A stretch of DNA of 64,000 nucleotides from [Synechococcus] sp. NIES-970 (GTDB taxonomy: Bacteria > Cyanobacteriota > Cyanobacteriia > Cyanobacteriales > MRBY01). The notes beneath the pieces are model-generated. The model had not been told where the DNA came from. It was given only the letters and a program-made list of their open reading frames with translations, and did no database searches. A program made the translations under genes and the position numbers. Positions 18,035 through 27,698 of the stretch are shown in pieces (positions within the stretch are counted from its first letter, which is position 1; each line of letters opens with the position of its first letter). The DNA lies in contig AP017959.1 in assembly GCA_002356215.1 (NCBI GenBank), forward strand, positions 1,426,001 to 1,490,000, read 5' to 3'.

Positions 18035-18844
18035 CTAGTTCAAACGGCGTCCAGGGCGAGTGGCCGTTGGTGCTTGATCATGATCGGCGCCAGGTTCCCA
18101 GTGACTGACGCTGAAGGCCGAGCCTTGGGGCAACGCAAAACTGGTACGCCAGCCGGAAATCCAATCAATGACGACGAGATTTTCCTCTAAACGCCAAACG
18201 CCGCCGGCACGACTATCAATGGTATTAAAAGCTTGTCCATTGGAAAGCAGGCTCGCAGTGTAAGGCTCTTGGTCGGTTTGGGTCGGCTCTAGGAGATAAA
18301 CCCCAATGGCTGGCGCAATCTCTGCCGGAACTCTGACCGCCTTGCTGTAATTGGTGGGCGCACCGAGGCGATCGCTTTCCGGTGACCAAGACCATTGTTC
18401 TACCCCGGCCGGGCCGACCAAAATTGCATCGGTCCATCCATCACTGTAGTCAATACGTACGCCATTGGCCCACGGTTGCCAGCGTCCCGTTTCACTCAAT
18501 TGTTCCCCGGTGAGCTGGCCGGTCCCTGCCAAGGGCACCCCCAAAACACCGGCAGTGCTAATCGCACTGCCATCTGCTTCGAGCCGCACATTAAAAAGAT
18601 GATTTTCATTATCTACAAGCGCCCAAACCCCCACATATCGTTCTGCTTGGGTTTGTTCTGCGGGCTCACTCTCGGCAGCAACTCCTTGGCTTACCATCAC
18701 CGAACCAGGCAGCGGCTTCGCATTTGCCAAACCCGCCGAGAGCCCCCCTAAAGAAACTAAGGCGATTGAAAGTAAAGGGAAAAGGCGACCCTTACCAGAT
18801 CCTTGGGACAGGGCAGAGGCTGAGAATTGTTGAAAGTTGAACAT
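18035..18844 (-). CDS. Exported protein with two related repeats, function unknown
   Basis: I do not recognise the family. The 269-aa product has a signal-peptide-like N-terminus (hydrophobic stretch about residues 23-41, LFPLLSIALVSLGGLSAGLA, followed by NAKP). The mature region contains two units of about 90 residues: VGVWALVDNENHLFNVRLEADG with RIDYSDGWTDAIL and VEQWSWSPESD, then IGVYLLEPTQTDQEPYTASLL with VIDWISGWRTSFAL and FSVSHWEPGAD. Each unit has a glycine-tryptophan pair after an I-D-Y/W strand and ends in a W-containing segment, suggesting a duplicated beta domain. It is 38 bases upstream of ndhN on the same strand, though a functional link is not implied. Confidence 0.7.
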   Translation of the reverse strand: MFNFQQFSASALSQGSGKGRLFPLLSIALVSLGGLSAGLANAKPLPGSVMVSQGVAAESEPAEQTQAERYVGVWALVDNENHLFNVRLEADGSAISTAGVLGVPLAGTGQLTGEQLSETGRWQPWANGVRIDYSDGWTDAILVGPAGVEQWSWSPESDRLGAPTNYSKAVRVPAEIAPAIGVYLLEPTQTDQEPYTASLLSNGQAFNTIDSRAGGVWRLEENLVVIDWISGWRTSFALPQGSAFSVSHWEPGADHDQAPTATRPGRRLN

Positions 18845-18882
18845 TGGGGATCTCACGTTGATGGAAAATGCTGTCCGGTGCC

Positions 18883-19356
18883 CTAGCCCAACAAATCCGC
18901 TAAAGGCTTAAAGGAAAATTGGCGATCGCCGCCCATTTCAACGATTACTTTCACCTGGGGATTTTCCTGGGTCAAGCTGATTAAATATTCCTGTTCTTGG
19001 CGGGAAAGGACGAAGCCCTCAATAATCCAGAGAATAATCCCCTTACTCTTCTGGGGAAGATTTTCTAACTGATAGGTGGCAATCCCTGGCACATAGGAAC
19101 GCAAACCCACCATCGCGCCGCTGCCCGCAATATCTTTCTTGCCGAGGTGGGCGGGACGCACCCCATGGTATTGGGTCAAATAGGCCGTCACATCCCCCAA
19201 ACCCCGGGCTGTCAAGTTCACCACCGTATAACCAGAACAGCGTAAACGACGGACATAGCGGCCTTCGTAACCACCCTCTAGGGGGGCATAGACGGCAACT
19301 GCGCCAGACTTCTCTACGGTGCGGATAAAGCTTTTGCCGGTGGTCAGAAGTGCCAT
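18883..19356 (-). CDS. ndhN: NAD(P)H-quinone oxidoreductase subunit N
   Basis: NdhN is one of the cyanobacterial/plastid-specific hydrophilic subunits of the NDH-1 complex, which carries out respiratory and cyclic electron flow in the thylakoid membrane. The 157-aa protein starts MALLTTGKSFIRTVEKSGA and includes the conserved EGGYEGRYVRRLR, LTARGLGDVTAYLT, GVRPAHLGKK and LWIIEGFVLSRQEQEYL segments. The frame is open to 19434 but the family N-terminus begins at the ATG at 19356. Synteny with other ndh genes is absent, as usual for scattered cyanobacterial ndh genes. Confidence 0.94.
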   Translation of the reverse strand: MALLTTGKSFIRTVEKSGAVAVYAPLEGGYEGRYVRRLRCSGYTVVNLTARGLGDVTAYLTQYHGVRPAHLGKKDIAGSGAMVGLRSYVPGIATYQLENLPQKSKGIILWIIEGFVLSRQEQEYLISLTQENPQVKVIVEMGGDRQFSFKPLADLLG

Positions 19357-19497
19357 GGTATTTATGAATTGAAATCGTTGAACTTGCCCAAGAATTATAT
19401 CGGATCCCCCTTGCCCCTGTCGCACCTCTCCCAAAAACCAGAGGGCCAGTTCCCCGATGAAACCAGCCCTTCCTCAGCCATTGATCAAACCAATTGC

Positions 19498-21039
19498 TTA
19501 GTAATCACCGCGATCTGGGACTTCTTCTTCTAAACCGGGGCGGCCCAAAGCTTGGGCTTGCTTGCTTGAATGCCAGAGGGTTAAACCCTGCAAAGCGCGT
19601 TGGGGCGGAATTTGGCCAAAGAGAGAAATGCCGTAACCAAGCAGCATCCCCAGGGGCGCAGTGATCGCCGATCGCCAAATGCCCGGAAAGGTCAGCCAAC
19701 CCATATTCGAGCCGACAATCACAAGCATCACAGCGGCGATCGTCCCATAAAAAGCCCCATTGCTATTCACCCGGGGGAACAGAACCCCCATCAAGAAAAT
19801 GCCCAGGAGAGGCCCCAGGAACATGGTTGTGTAGGTGACCAGAAATTCTAGTAAATCTTTTCCAGTCGAAGCCGCATAAAATGCCGAGCCAATCCCGACA
19901 ATGCCCCAAACAATAATCAAGATCTGGGCAATGCGTAAGGATTGTTTTTCGTTTGTACGGGCCTGGACATAGCGGTCATAGAAATCTACCGTGATGCAGG
20001 TAGAGAGGGAATGGAGTGCCGAATCAATCGAGGACATGGCCGCCGCAAAAATGGCCGCCACGAGAAAACCAGAAGCACCGGGGGGCACGGCATTGACGAT
20101 AAAGTGGGCCAAGATGCCATCTGCGGCAATATCCGCCGGAAGACCACCATTGATGCTGTAGAAACCGAAGAGCAGAACCCCTAAAAGCAAGGTCGCCCCA
20201 ACACCCACTAATCCCGAAAACCAACCGAGGAGAATCGCTTTACGGGCGGATTTTTCGTCAGCGCAGGACACATAGCGCTGTACCGATTGTTGATTGGTGC
20301 CTGCCACGGCAAAGGCCAGAATTCCGTAGGCAAAGAGAGCTGTGGGCAGAGAACGCACCGAACTGGGTTCCCAAGAAAAATTAAACAGGGCCAGCTTGTC
20401 ATTGGCTGCGGCCACCTGCCACAGTTCCCCGAAACCGCCGGGAACGCCATTCACCGCCGTCCAGATGCCTGCGCCAATACCGACAAAGATCATCGCAAAC
20501 TGCAATACATCTGTCCAAACAACGGCAGTAATCCCGCCGACGACGGTGTAGGCGATCGACACAACCCCCACCAGCAGAATTGCGGCTCCCATCGGGAGAT
20601 CCGTCACTGTCGCAACGACCAAAGAAGCCGCATAAAGCAGGCCTCCCAACCGCGCAATGACAAAAAGCAAAAAGCAGAGGGAGCCAAGGGAGCGGGTTTT
20701 GGCATCGAAGCGTTTTTCTAAATATTCATAGGCGGTGGTGAGATTTAGGCGCACGAAAAAGGGGAGGAGTAGGGCGATGACAAGGCCGTACCCCAAGAGA
20801 TCGCCCAACTGTAACTGGAGGTAGAGAAAGCCGTTGGTATAGCCTTCCCCTGGGCCGCCGAGGAGAGAGGCAGCCGAGAAAGATGTGGCAATAATCGAGA
20901 AGCCCAAGGCCCACCAGGGAATTTGGCGACTGCCCCGGAAATATTCATCGGTGTCGGTTTGTCTGCGGCTGGCGATTATTCCAATGGCGATCACGACCAC
21001 GCCATAGATGGCCACGATCGCCCAATCAATCACACCCAT
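19498..21039 (-). CDS. Sodium:solute symporter (SSS family)
   Basis: A 513-aa polytopic membrane protein with about 13 hydrophobic segments. It has the SSS features: an N-terminal helix followed by DEYFRGSRQIPWWALGFS, the ATSFSAASLLGGPGEGY segment, LNLTTAYEYLEKRF, and the central VVGGITAVVWTDVLQ and GTNQQSVQRYVSC elements. These transporters move sugars, amino acids, vitamins or urea with sodium; the substrate cannot be read from sequence. Starts at the ATG at 21039. The neighbouring upstream gene on the same strand is another sodium symporter family (BASS), 117 bases away. Confidence 0.9.
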   Translation of the reverse strand: MGVIDWAIVAIYGVVVIAIGIIASRRQTDTDEYFRGSRQIPWWALGFSIIATSFSAASLLGGPGEGYTNGFLYLQLQLGDLLGYGLVIALLLPFFVRLNLTTAYEYLEKRFDAKTRSLGSLCFLLFVIARLGGLLYAASLVVATVTDLPMGAAILLVGVVSIAYTVVGGITAVVWTDVLQFAMIFVGIGAGIWTAVNGVPGGFGELWQVAAANDKLALFNFSWEPSSVRSLPTALFAYGILAFAVAGTNQQSVQRYVSCADEKSARKAILLGWFSGLVGVGATLLLGVLLFGFYSINGGLPADIAADGILAHFIVNAVPPGASGFLVAAIFAAAMSSIDSALHSLSTCITVDFYDRYVQARTNEKQSLRIAQILIIVWGIVGIGSAFYAASTGKDLLEFLVTYTTMFLGPLLGIFLMGVLFPRVNSNGAFYGTIAAVMLVIVGSNMGWLTFPGIWRSAITAPLGMLLGYGISLFGQIPPQRALQGLTLWHSSKQAQALGRPGLEEEVPDRGDY

Positions 21040-21156
21040 AATGTTCTAAAACTCCTGCAATATTTTGGGATATGCACCCAAATTGACGAAACTGGCCCTA
21101 TTTTAGGAAGTGTTTCGGTGCGCCTAAACTTTTCGTAACAAAATCAAAATATTGTT

Positions 21157-22056
21157 TTAGGGGTTGGAAATGCTATCTGTGGCGCAGTTCATTTGGCCCC
21201 GACGCTGTACAAACCAGGCAAAGGCGGCACTGGTGGCAAACATAATCAGGGAGTAAATCGCGGCGGGAATGGCCATGGTCGGTGCATTGAGTAAGGTCGG
21301 GGTGCTGGCAATGGCGATCGCCAAGGTACCATTTTGGATCCCCACCTCGATGCTGATTGCTTTAGCGCTGGGGAGATCAAGGCGCAAACCGGAGGCGATC
21401 GCATAACCGAGGGCCATCATCAGCACATTGAGGGCCAACATCACCCAACCCACCTGGAGAAAAAACCCAATAACATTGGCCCGTTCTGCCAATAACAGCC
21501 CCGCAATCACCAGACCGAGGAAAAAGAGTGACAGCCATTTCACATAGCCCTCAACGGTGGCAGCGAACTTAGGGGCAAACCGGTGGAGAGTCATGCCAAT
21601 GGTGATGGGAATCAAAGTAATCACCGCAATTTGGAGTACCGTCCCGAAAAAGGGCAGTTGGAGCGGGGTCGTTGCACCGAGAAAATATTGCATCGCGCCA
21701 TTGACCACCAGGGGGATCGTAAACACTGTGACCAAGCTACAGACCGCCGTTAAGGTAATCGACAGGGCCACATTACCGCCCACAAGATAGGTAATGAGAT
21801 TTGATGTTGAACCCCCCGGACAAGCTGCCAGCACCATCACCCCCACCGCCAATTCCGGTGTTAATGGGAAAAGATTGGCCAGCCCAAACCCCACCAGGGG
21901 CAGCAGTAACAATTGGGCGATCGCCCCAGTAATCACCCCCTTTGGTTCTGTTAGAACCCGTTGAAAATCAGCTGGGGTTAACCCTAACCCCATGCCCAAC
22001 ATGATCACAAACAGGGCCAGGGGCAGCAGTACCGCCGTTAAAAAATTTGCATCCAT
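21157..22056 (-). CDS. Bile acid:sodium symporter (BASS) family transporter
   Basis: A 299-aa membrane protein of the BASS fold with about nine to ten helices. It shows the family segment MLGMGLGLTPADFQRVL near the N-terminus and ACPGGSTSNLITYLVGGNVALSIT (about residues 95-120), which contains sodium-site residues, plus a later EVGIQNGTLAIAIA segment. In cyanobacteria and plastids BASS proteins move organic acids such as pyruvate; the substrate here is unknown. ATG at 22056 gives the standard N-terminus; GGAGG is 13 bases upstream, a little far. Divergent from fni. Confidence 0.9.
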   Translation of the reverse strand: MDANFLTAVLLPLALFVIMLGMGLGLTPADFQRVLTEPKGVITGAIAQLLLLPLVGFGLANLFPLTPELAVGVMVLAACPGGSTSNLITYLVGGNVALSITLTAVCSLVTVFTIPLVVNGAMQYFLGATTPLQLPFFGTVLQIAVITLIPITIGMTLHRFAPKFAATVEGYVKWLSLFFLGLVIAGLLLAERANVIGFFLQVGWVMLALNVLMMALGYAIASGLRLDLPSAKAISIEVGIQNGTLAIAIASTPTLLNAPTMAIPAAIYSLIMFATSAAFAWFVQRRGQMNCATDSISNP

Positions 22057-22238
22057 AAATTTGTTTTTTCCTCCACCATCATGCCGCGTAACCAAAATTT
22101 CACGCCCATCTTACTCGCATTGGTCACCTGGGCGATCGCCCGACCCTTGGCCGTAGAAATATTGCAATCCATTGACTAGCCAGCGGGAAAGCCCAGGGGA
22201 TTCTGTACAATTTGGTGAGCTTCAACCTCAGCCAACCC

Positions 22239-23267
22239 ATGACCGACAGCACCCAAGCCCGTAAAGCCGACCATATCCGCATCTGCCTTGAAGAGGATGT
22301 CCAATTTCACCAGAACCGCGCCGGCTTTGAACGCTACCGCTTTGAGCATTGCTGCCTGCCGGAACTGGACCGCAATGAGATTGACCTGAGCACCACTTTC
22401 CTCAGCAAAACCCTGGGAGCCCCCATTCTCATTTCTTCCATGACCGGCGGCACGGCCCAGGCCCAGGAGATCAACTATCGCCTCGCCGAAATTGCCCAAA
22501 CCTACCGTCTGGCCATGGGAGTCGGTTCCCAGCGGGTGGCGATCGAAAAGCCCGAAGTGGCTGCCACCTTTGCCGTGCGCCAAAAAGCCCCTGATGCTCT
22601 GCTATTTGCCAACATTGGCGCCGTTCAGCTCAACTATGGCTATGGTGTGGCAGAATGCCGCCAATTGGTAGATCTCCTTGAAGCTGACGCCCTGATTCTC
22701 CACCTCAACCCCCTCCAGGAATGCATCCAACCCCAGGGGGACACAAATTTTAAAGGGCTGCTCCAGAAAATTGAGCAGGTTTGTCAACAGCTCGACGTGC
22801 CGGTAATCGCCAAGGAAGTGGGTAATGGCATCTCAGTAAAAATGGTGCAGCGACTCCGGGAGGCGGGGGTGCAAGTGATTGATGTGGCCGGGGCGGGGGG
22901 AACCTCCTGGGCAAAAGTGGAGGCAGCGCGATCGCCTAATCAAACCCTCAGAAGATTAGGGCAAACCTTTGGGGACTGGGGCATTCCCACAGCGGACTGT
23001 CTGGCGGCGATCGCCCACTATGATCCCAAAATTCCCCTGATTGCCTCCGGGGGGTTGCGCAATGGTTTAGACGGGGCCAAGGCGATCGCCCTTGGCGCTG
23101 ACCTCATCGGCTATGCCCAACCGTTCCTCAAAGCCGCCTGTGAATCCCCCGCTGCCCTGGCCGAATGGGCAGAACTGTTATTAATGGAACTGCGCACGGC
23201 CTTGTTCTGTACGGGAAATGCCAATTTTCAGCAGCTCCAACGGGCAAATTCTTTGTACAAGCTTTAA
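22239..23267 (+). CDS. fni: Isopentenyl-diphosphate delta-isomerase, type 2
   Basis: The FMN- and NADPH-dependent enzyme interconverts IPP and DMAPP for carotenoid, phytol and quinone side-chain synthesis. The 342-aa TIM-barrel protein shows [61 protein letters not shown] and the FMN-phosphate segment [13 protein letters not shown], with [16 protein letters not shown] near the end. I start at the ATG at 22239 (MTDSTQARK); a TTG at 22212 is also in frame. With crtE at 37-38 kb it belongs to the isoprenoid pathway. Confidence 0.95.
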   Translation: MTDSTQARKADHIRICLEEDVQFHQNRAGFERYRFEHCCLPELDRNEIDLSTTFLSKTLGAPILISSMTGGTAQAQEINYRLAEIAQTYRLAMGVGSQRVAIEKPEVAATFAVRQKAPDALLFANIGAVQLNYGYGVAECRQLVDLLEADALILHLNPLQECIQPQGDTNFKGLLQKIEQVCQQLDVPVIAKEVGNGISVKMVQRLREAGVQVIDVAGAGGTSWAKVEAARSPNQTLRRLGQTFGDWGIPTADCLAAIAHYDPKIPLIASGGLRNGLDGAKAIALGADLIGYAQPFLKAACESPAALAEWAELLLMELRTALFCTGNANFQQLQRANSLYKL

Positions 23268-23302
23268 CCTAGCGGTAAGTCGTTCCCAATTCTCTGCCCC
23301 CC

Positions 23303-25087
23303 ATGAAAGATTTTTTTAAACAGGTATTCAGTAGCTGTCTCGGTACGATCCTCGCCTTCAGTCTACTGACCACCCTGTCCCTCTCCGCCTTGATTACGGT
23401 GCTAGCTTTTTTTTCGTCCCAGGAAGGCAGTCGCCCGAAGAAGGACAGCATCCTCGTCTTCAATACGGGCATCATTATCCAAGACCGTCAGCCTTCTAGT
23501 TCCCTAGGCAATGTCATTGCGGGGGATTTTCCCCAGGTGCTCAGTCTGCGGGAGGTTACCGAGAGTATCCGGGCGGCGATCGAGGATGAAAAAATTACGG
23601 GAATTCTCCTCGATGGTCGCCAAAATAGCCTCAATGGTTATGCCAGTCTCCGGGAAGTGCGCCAAGCCCTTGAGGAATTTCAGGCCGCGGGGAAAAAAAT
23701 CTATGCCTACGATGTGGAGATGACGGAGCGGGAATATTATCTTAATTCCCTAGCTGACGAAATCTGGTTGAATCCCCTCGGTGGCATCGAAATGAATGGC
23801 CTAGGGTCAGAGCAGCTTTTCTTCCAGGGCGCCCTCGAACAATATGGGATTGGTGTACAAGTCGTCCGGGTGGGGGAGTTTAAAAGTGCCGTCGAGCCCT
23901 TTACGGAAACCGAATTTAGCCCAGAAAATCGCCAACAAACAGAGGTTTTGCTCACGGATCTCTGGACGAATTTTAAGACAACCATTGCCGGCGATCGCCC
24001 CTTTAGTGACACTTTGGTGCAGACCCTCGCCGATACCCAGGGGCTTCTTTCCCCGGAGCGGGCCCAGGCCGACCAATTGGTCACTCGTTTGGCCTATTTT
24101 GATGAACTACTGACAGAGCTAAAAACCTTTACAGACACAGACCTAGACGACGACTTGCCCCAGGTGAGCCTGACTGACTATAGTCTCGAAGTGAGCTTAG
24201 AACGGCTCAGACAATCCAGCCAAAACCAGGTGGCCGTGGTCTATGCGGAGGGGACCATTGTCGGCGGTGAAGGCACCCCCGATAGTATCGGTGGGGATGC
24301 CCTCTCCCGGCAACTGCGGGAATTACGCCAAGATCCGGAGGTGAAAGCGGTGGTGCTGCGCATCAATAGTCCGGGGGGGAGTGCGATCGCCTCAGAGATT
24401 ATTTTGCGAGAATTACAACTCATCCGCGAGGCCGACAAGCCGGTGATTGTCTCCATGGGAGATGTGGCCGCCTCTGGGGGATACTGGATCGCCACGGAGA
24501 GCGATCGCATTTTTGCCCAACCTAACACCATCACCGGCTCCATTGGGGTGTTTGGGATTTTACCCAATGTCCAGGAGATTGCCAATAACAATGGCCTCAC
24601 CTGGGATAGCGTCGAAACGGGAGACCTGGCGAATCTCGGCACGATTTCTCGGCCAAAAACGGCGGCGGAATTGGCGATCTTCCAAAATTTTGTCGATGAG
24701 ATCTACGCAGAATTTCTCGACCGGGTCAGTACCGCCCGGGGGCTAACGGAGACAGAAGTGAATAACATTGCCCAGGGAAGGGTTTGGTCTGGAGCTGCCG
24801 CCCGGGAGATCAATTTGGTGGACGAATTGGGAGGCCTATCGGAGGCGATCGCCTATGCCGTTGACCAAGCAGAACTGGGAGAAGATTTCACCGTCCAGGA
24901 ATACCCCCGTCCCAGAAGCTGGGAAGCAGAGCTCTTTGGTGATTTTTTTGGGATTCAAGGCAGCCAAGGCAGCGATCCTTTTAGCCAGGAATTACGCCAT
25001 TTACAGGAAAGTATCACCCTGTGGCGATCGCTCAACGATCCGAAGCAAGTCTATGCCCTGATGCCCTGGCAACCACGCATTGACTAG
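23303..25087 (+). CDS. sppA: Signal peptide peptidase SppA (67-kDa type)
   Basis: SppA is a membrane-anchored serine protease that degrades cleaved signal peptides; in cyanobacteria it is also linked to thylakoid and phycobilisome turnover under light stress. The 594-aa protein has an N-terminal transmembrane segment (about residues 10-35). The N-terminal domain carries the general-base lysine in VRVGEFKSAVEPFTE, and the C-terminal domain carries the nucleophile serine in SMGDVAASGGYWIA. Length matches the long tandem-domain form. It lies 35 bases after fni on the same strand. Its stop overlaps the stop of convergent argJ in CTAG (25084-25087). Confidence 0.94.
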   Translation: MKDFFKQVFSSCLGTILAFSLLTTLSLSALITVLAFFSSQEGSRPKKDSILVFNTGIIIQDRQPSSSLGNVIAGDFPQVLSLREVTESIRAAIEDEKITGILLDGRQNSLNGYASLREVRQALEEFQAAGKKIYAYDVEMTEREYYLNSLADEIWLNPLGGIEMNGLGSEQLFFQGALEQYGIGVQVVRVGEFKSAVEPFTETEFSPENRQQTEVLLTDLWTNFKTTIAGDRPFSDTLVQTLADTQGLLSPERAQADQLVTRLAYFDELLTELKTFTDTDLDDDLPQVSLTDYSLEVSLERLRQSSQNQVAVVYAEGTIVGGEGTPDSIGGDALSRQLRELRQDPEVKAVVLRINSPGGSAIASEIILRELQLIREADKPVIVSMGDVAASGGYWIATESDRIFAQPNTITGSIGVFGILPNVQEIANNNGLTWDSVETGDLANLGTISRPKTAAELAIFQNFVDEIYAEFLDRVSTARGLTETEVNNIAQGRVWSGAAAREINLVDELGGLSEAIAYAVDQAELGEDFTVQEYPRPRSWEAELFGDFFGIQGSQGSDPFSQELRHLQESITLWRSLNDPKQVYALMPWQPRID

Positions 25088-26328
25088 GTGGTGTATTCGG
25101 CATTGATGCGCACATAGTCATAGCTGAGGTCGCAGCCCCAAGCTGTGCCAGCCCCGGTCGCTTCGCCCACTGAGACTTTAACCAGCACCGTATCGTCCGT
25201 GAGGTAAACCCCGGCAGCGCGATCTTTCAGGTACTGGCTGGCGGCATCACGGTCAAAATCGAGGGGTTGCCCCTGATCCATGAGCTGGAAATCCCCCAGG
25301 GCAATCTGTAGTTCCCCTTGATCAAAGGTCACCCCGGCCCGACCTGCGGCAGCGGCGATGCGGCCCCAGTTGGGATCCCGGCCAAAAATCGCCGATTTGA
25401 CCAAGGAAGACCCGGCGATCGTCCGGGCAATTTTCCGGGCGGAGCTGTCATCGACTGCCCCTGACACTTGGATTTCCACGAGGCAGGTGGCCCCTTCCCC
25501 ATCCCGGGCAATACATTTAGCGAGGTATTGGCATACTTCCGTCAGCATTGCCTCCAGTTGCTGGGCATTTTTTGACTGGGAATCGGTAATCGCCGTGGTG
25601 CGCGATTGGCCATTGGCCAGGGCAATGACACAATCATTGGTGCTGGTGTCGCCATCGACGGTAATTTGGTTAAAACTTTTGTCCACTGCCCGCGTCAACA
25701 TCTCCTGCCAGAGCTGGGTGGAAACCGCCGCATCGCAAGTGATAAACCCGAGCATTGTCGCCATATTTGGGTGAATCATCCCGGAGCCTTTACAGATGCC
25801 ACCGATGCGTACGGGCCGCCCTTCGATTTCGGTCTCGAGGGCGATCGCCTTGGGCACGAGATCTGTGGTCATAATCGCCTGGGCCGCATCGTCTCCCCCT
25901 TCTGGGGACAGGGCCGCAACCACCTGGGGAATGCCCGTTTCAAGGGCGTTCATTTTAATCCGTTGGCCGATCACTCCGGTGGAGGCGAGTAAAACACTTT
26001 CTGGGGGGATATTGAGGGCAGATCCCAGCCACTGGGCTGATTGGAGCGCATCTTGCCAGCCCGCTTCCCCAGTGGCGGCATTGGCCTGGCCAGAGTTACA
26101 CAAAATCGCCCGGCTACTGGCCTTTTTTTGAAGCTGTTGACGGCAATAATCGACACAGGCTGCCCGCACCTCTGACTGGGTAAAGACCCCCGCTGTAATC
26201 GCTTCAGTATCAGAAACAATGAGGGCGAGATCTGGGGCGCCGGAGGGTTTGAGTCCGGCGGTGATCCCTGCGGCCCGGAAGCCTTTGGGGGCAGTGACGC
26301 TGCCGGGGATTTTGTGCCAATTTGCCAT
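25084..26328 (-). CDS. argJ: Bifunctional ornithine acetyltransferase / N-acetylglutamate synthase
   Basis: ArgJ transfers the acetyl group from N-acetylornithine to glutamate, recycling it in arginine synthesis; the bifunctional form also makes N-acetylglutamate from acetyl-CoA. The 414-aa protein contains the autoproteolysis site in HPNMATMLGFITCD (cleavage between A and T, about residue 190), KGSGMIHPNMA before it, the DGDTSTNDCVI segment and GRDPNWGRIAAAAGRAG in the C-terminal half. ATG at 26328 is preferred; a TTG 12 bases upstream is also in frame. Convergent with sppA, sharing a four-base stop overlap. Confidence 0.96.
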   Translation of the reverse strand: MANWHKIPGSVTAPKGFRAAGITAGLKPSGAPDLALIVSDTEAITAGVFTQSEVRAACVDYCRQQLQKKASSRAILCNSGQANAATGEAGWQDALQSAQWLGSALNIPPESVLLASTGVIGQRIKMNALETGIPQVVAALSPEGGDDAAQAIMTTDLVPKAIALETEIEGRPVRIGGICKGSGMIHPNMATMLGFITCDAAVSTQLWQEMLTRAVDKSFNQITVDGDTSTNDCVIALANGQSRTTAITDSQSKNAQQLEAMLTEVCQYLAKCIARDGEGATCLVEIQVSGAVDDSSARKIARTIAGSSLVKSAIFGRDPNWGRIAAAAGRAGVTFDQGELQIALGDFQLMDQGQPLDFDRDAASQYLKDRAAGVYLTDDTVLVKVSVGEATGAGTAWGCDLSYDYVRINAEYTT

Positions 26329-26437
26329 AGTTTTTGTCAATCAAAAGAGTTGCCAGCAATTATACAGGGGGCATCTGGGATTTTTTTCAGGTGATTGTCG
26401 GGAATTGTTTATGCTGGCTTTTCGCAACCCAAAAACT

Positions 26438-27601
26438 TTATGTGGCCAGGCGATCGCCCCGGGGAAATTGCTGTAATTGGAGTGGCAGTGGGTCCATCGA
26501 ATTTATCGTCAAACCTGTGCCCTGGGTGGGGACATCTTCTTGAAAATAGACCCATCGACTGCCCGCCCCTAATTCCCCAAGGGTTTCGGCATTTTGGCTT
26601 AACCACAGCAACGTACCCTCTGGCCGGGGCTGGGCGGCGATTCCCTGGGGTTCTGGGTTGATCCGGGCCAAGGCTTCGAGGATCGTCACTCGGCTGTTAA
26701 GCAGGCCCGTTTGGGCCGTCCAAAATTTCACATTCAACTGCGATCGCCGGGCGTAGAAGTATAGGGAAGCCGCGGCACTAGCCGCCTGTTCAAAGCGCTC
26801 TGGGTCCCAGGCAAACAGGTGGTCTAGACAAATAATCAGCTCCTCCCCCCCGGTGGTAATCTCTAATTCCCGGACCTTAAATTCGCCGAAGCGGGCACTA
26901 CTGCGCCAGTGGATCAAGCGCATTGGGTCACCCACACGGTAATTGCGGATCGCCTTGGTCATCCCCTCTGTGGCATTTTGGTAGAGGTTTTCGCTCTGAA
27001 ATTTGGTGCTGTCTTCCGCGCCGATGTTGTCAATAATCGGGCAGCTACCCAGGGGGAAAATTTGCGGATAAATAATCACCCGTGCCGGGACAGCCCGCTG
27101 GCGACGACACCAAAACAGACCCAGGGGGTTACCGGTGTGCAGTTCCACCGCTCCCCACTGGAACACGCCCCGTTTTTGGGCATCCAGTTCATAGACCCAG
27201 TCCAGGCTTTCCTGGGGCAAAATTGTCTCTACCACTGTCCGCCGGGGCGCCCCCAATTCAGAGGGAAGTCGGTCAGTGATAGCAATTAATGTCTTCGCCG
27301 TTTTGCTCGTATTGGTCACCACTAGGGCCATGGTTAAAACGTCCCCCACGCTCACTGGGGTGACGGGCGATCTCCTAATTTCGAGACTGCGTAGGGCGCG
27401 CACGGGAAGGATTGCCCCCAGAAATAAAATGGCGAGGATCGTGCCGCTGAGGACATAGAGCCAGCCTGCCATGGTGTTGGTCGCTGCCCCAAAGAAACAG
27501 AGGGCAATGGTCAAGAGGACGCCACCCCCATAGGCCGGGGCCACCCAGCGCTGTTCGAGGCGTTGATAAAAGGTGCTGTGCTTGATGGGAGAGGATGCCA
27601 T
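26438..27601 (-). CDS. DUF58 domain protein
   Basis: DUF58 proteins typically have two N-terminal membrane helices followed by a degenerate von Willebrand A-like domain and often work with MoxR-type ATPases. This product (387 aa from 27601, or 394 aa from an ATG at 27622) has two hydrophobic segments (about residues 23-65), a beta-rich middle part, and the DUF58 core with the conserved YRVGDPMRLIHWRSSARFGEFKVRELE. No MoxR gene is nearby. Neither candidate start has a good ribosome binding site. Its precise function is unknown. Confidence 0.86.
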   Translation of the reverse strand: MASSPIKHSTFYQRLEQRWVAPAYGGGVLLTIALCFFGAATNTMAGWLYVLSGTILAILFLGAILPVRALRSLEIRRSPVTPVSVGDVLTMALVVTNTSKTAKTLIAITDRLPSELGAPRRTVVETILPQESLDWVYELDAQKRGVFQWGAVELHTGNPLGLFWCRRQRAVPARVIIYPQIFPLGSCPIIDNIGAEDSTKFQSENLYQNATEGMTKAIRNYRVGDPMRLIHWRSSARFGEFKVRELEITTGGEELIICLDHLFAWDPERFEQAASAAASLYFYARRSQLNVKFWTAQTGLLNSRVTILEALARINPEPQGIAAQPRPEGTLLWLSQNAETLGELGAGSRWVYFQEDVPTQGTGLTINSMDPLPLQLQQFPRGDRLAT

Positions 27602-27698
27602 AGATTTTTTCAAAAAAACCATTAAGGATATTTGCGATCGCCCCAGGGAAACCCGTGGCCATGCGTAGGATGGATCGTAATCTCCTTTCCCATAGTCT

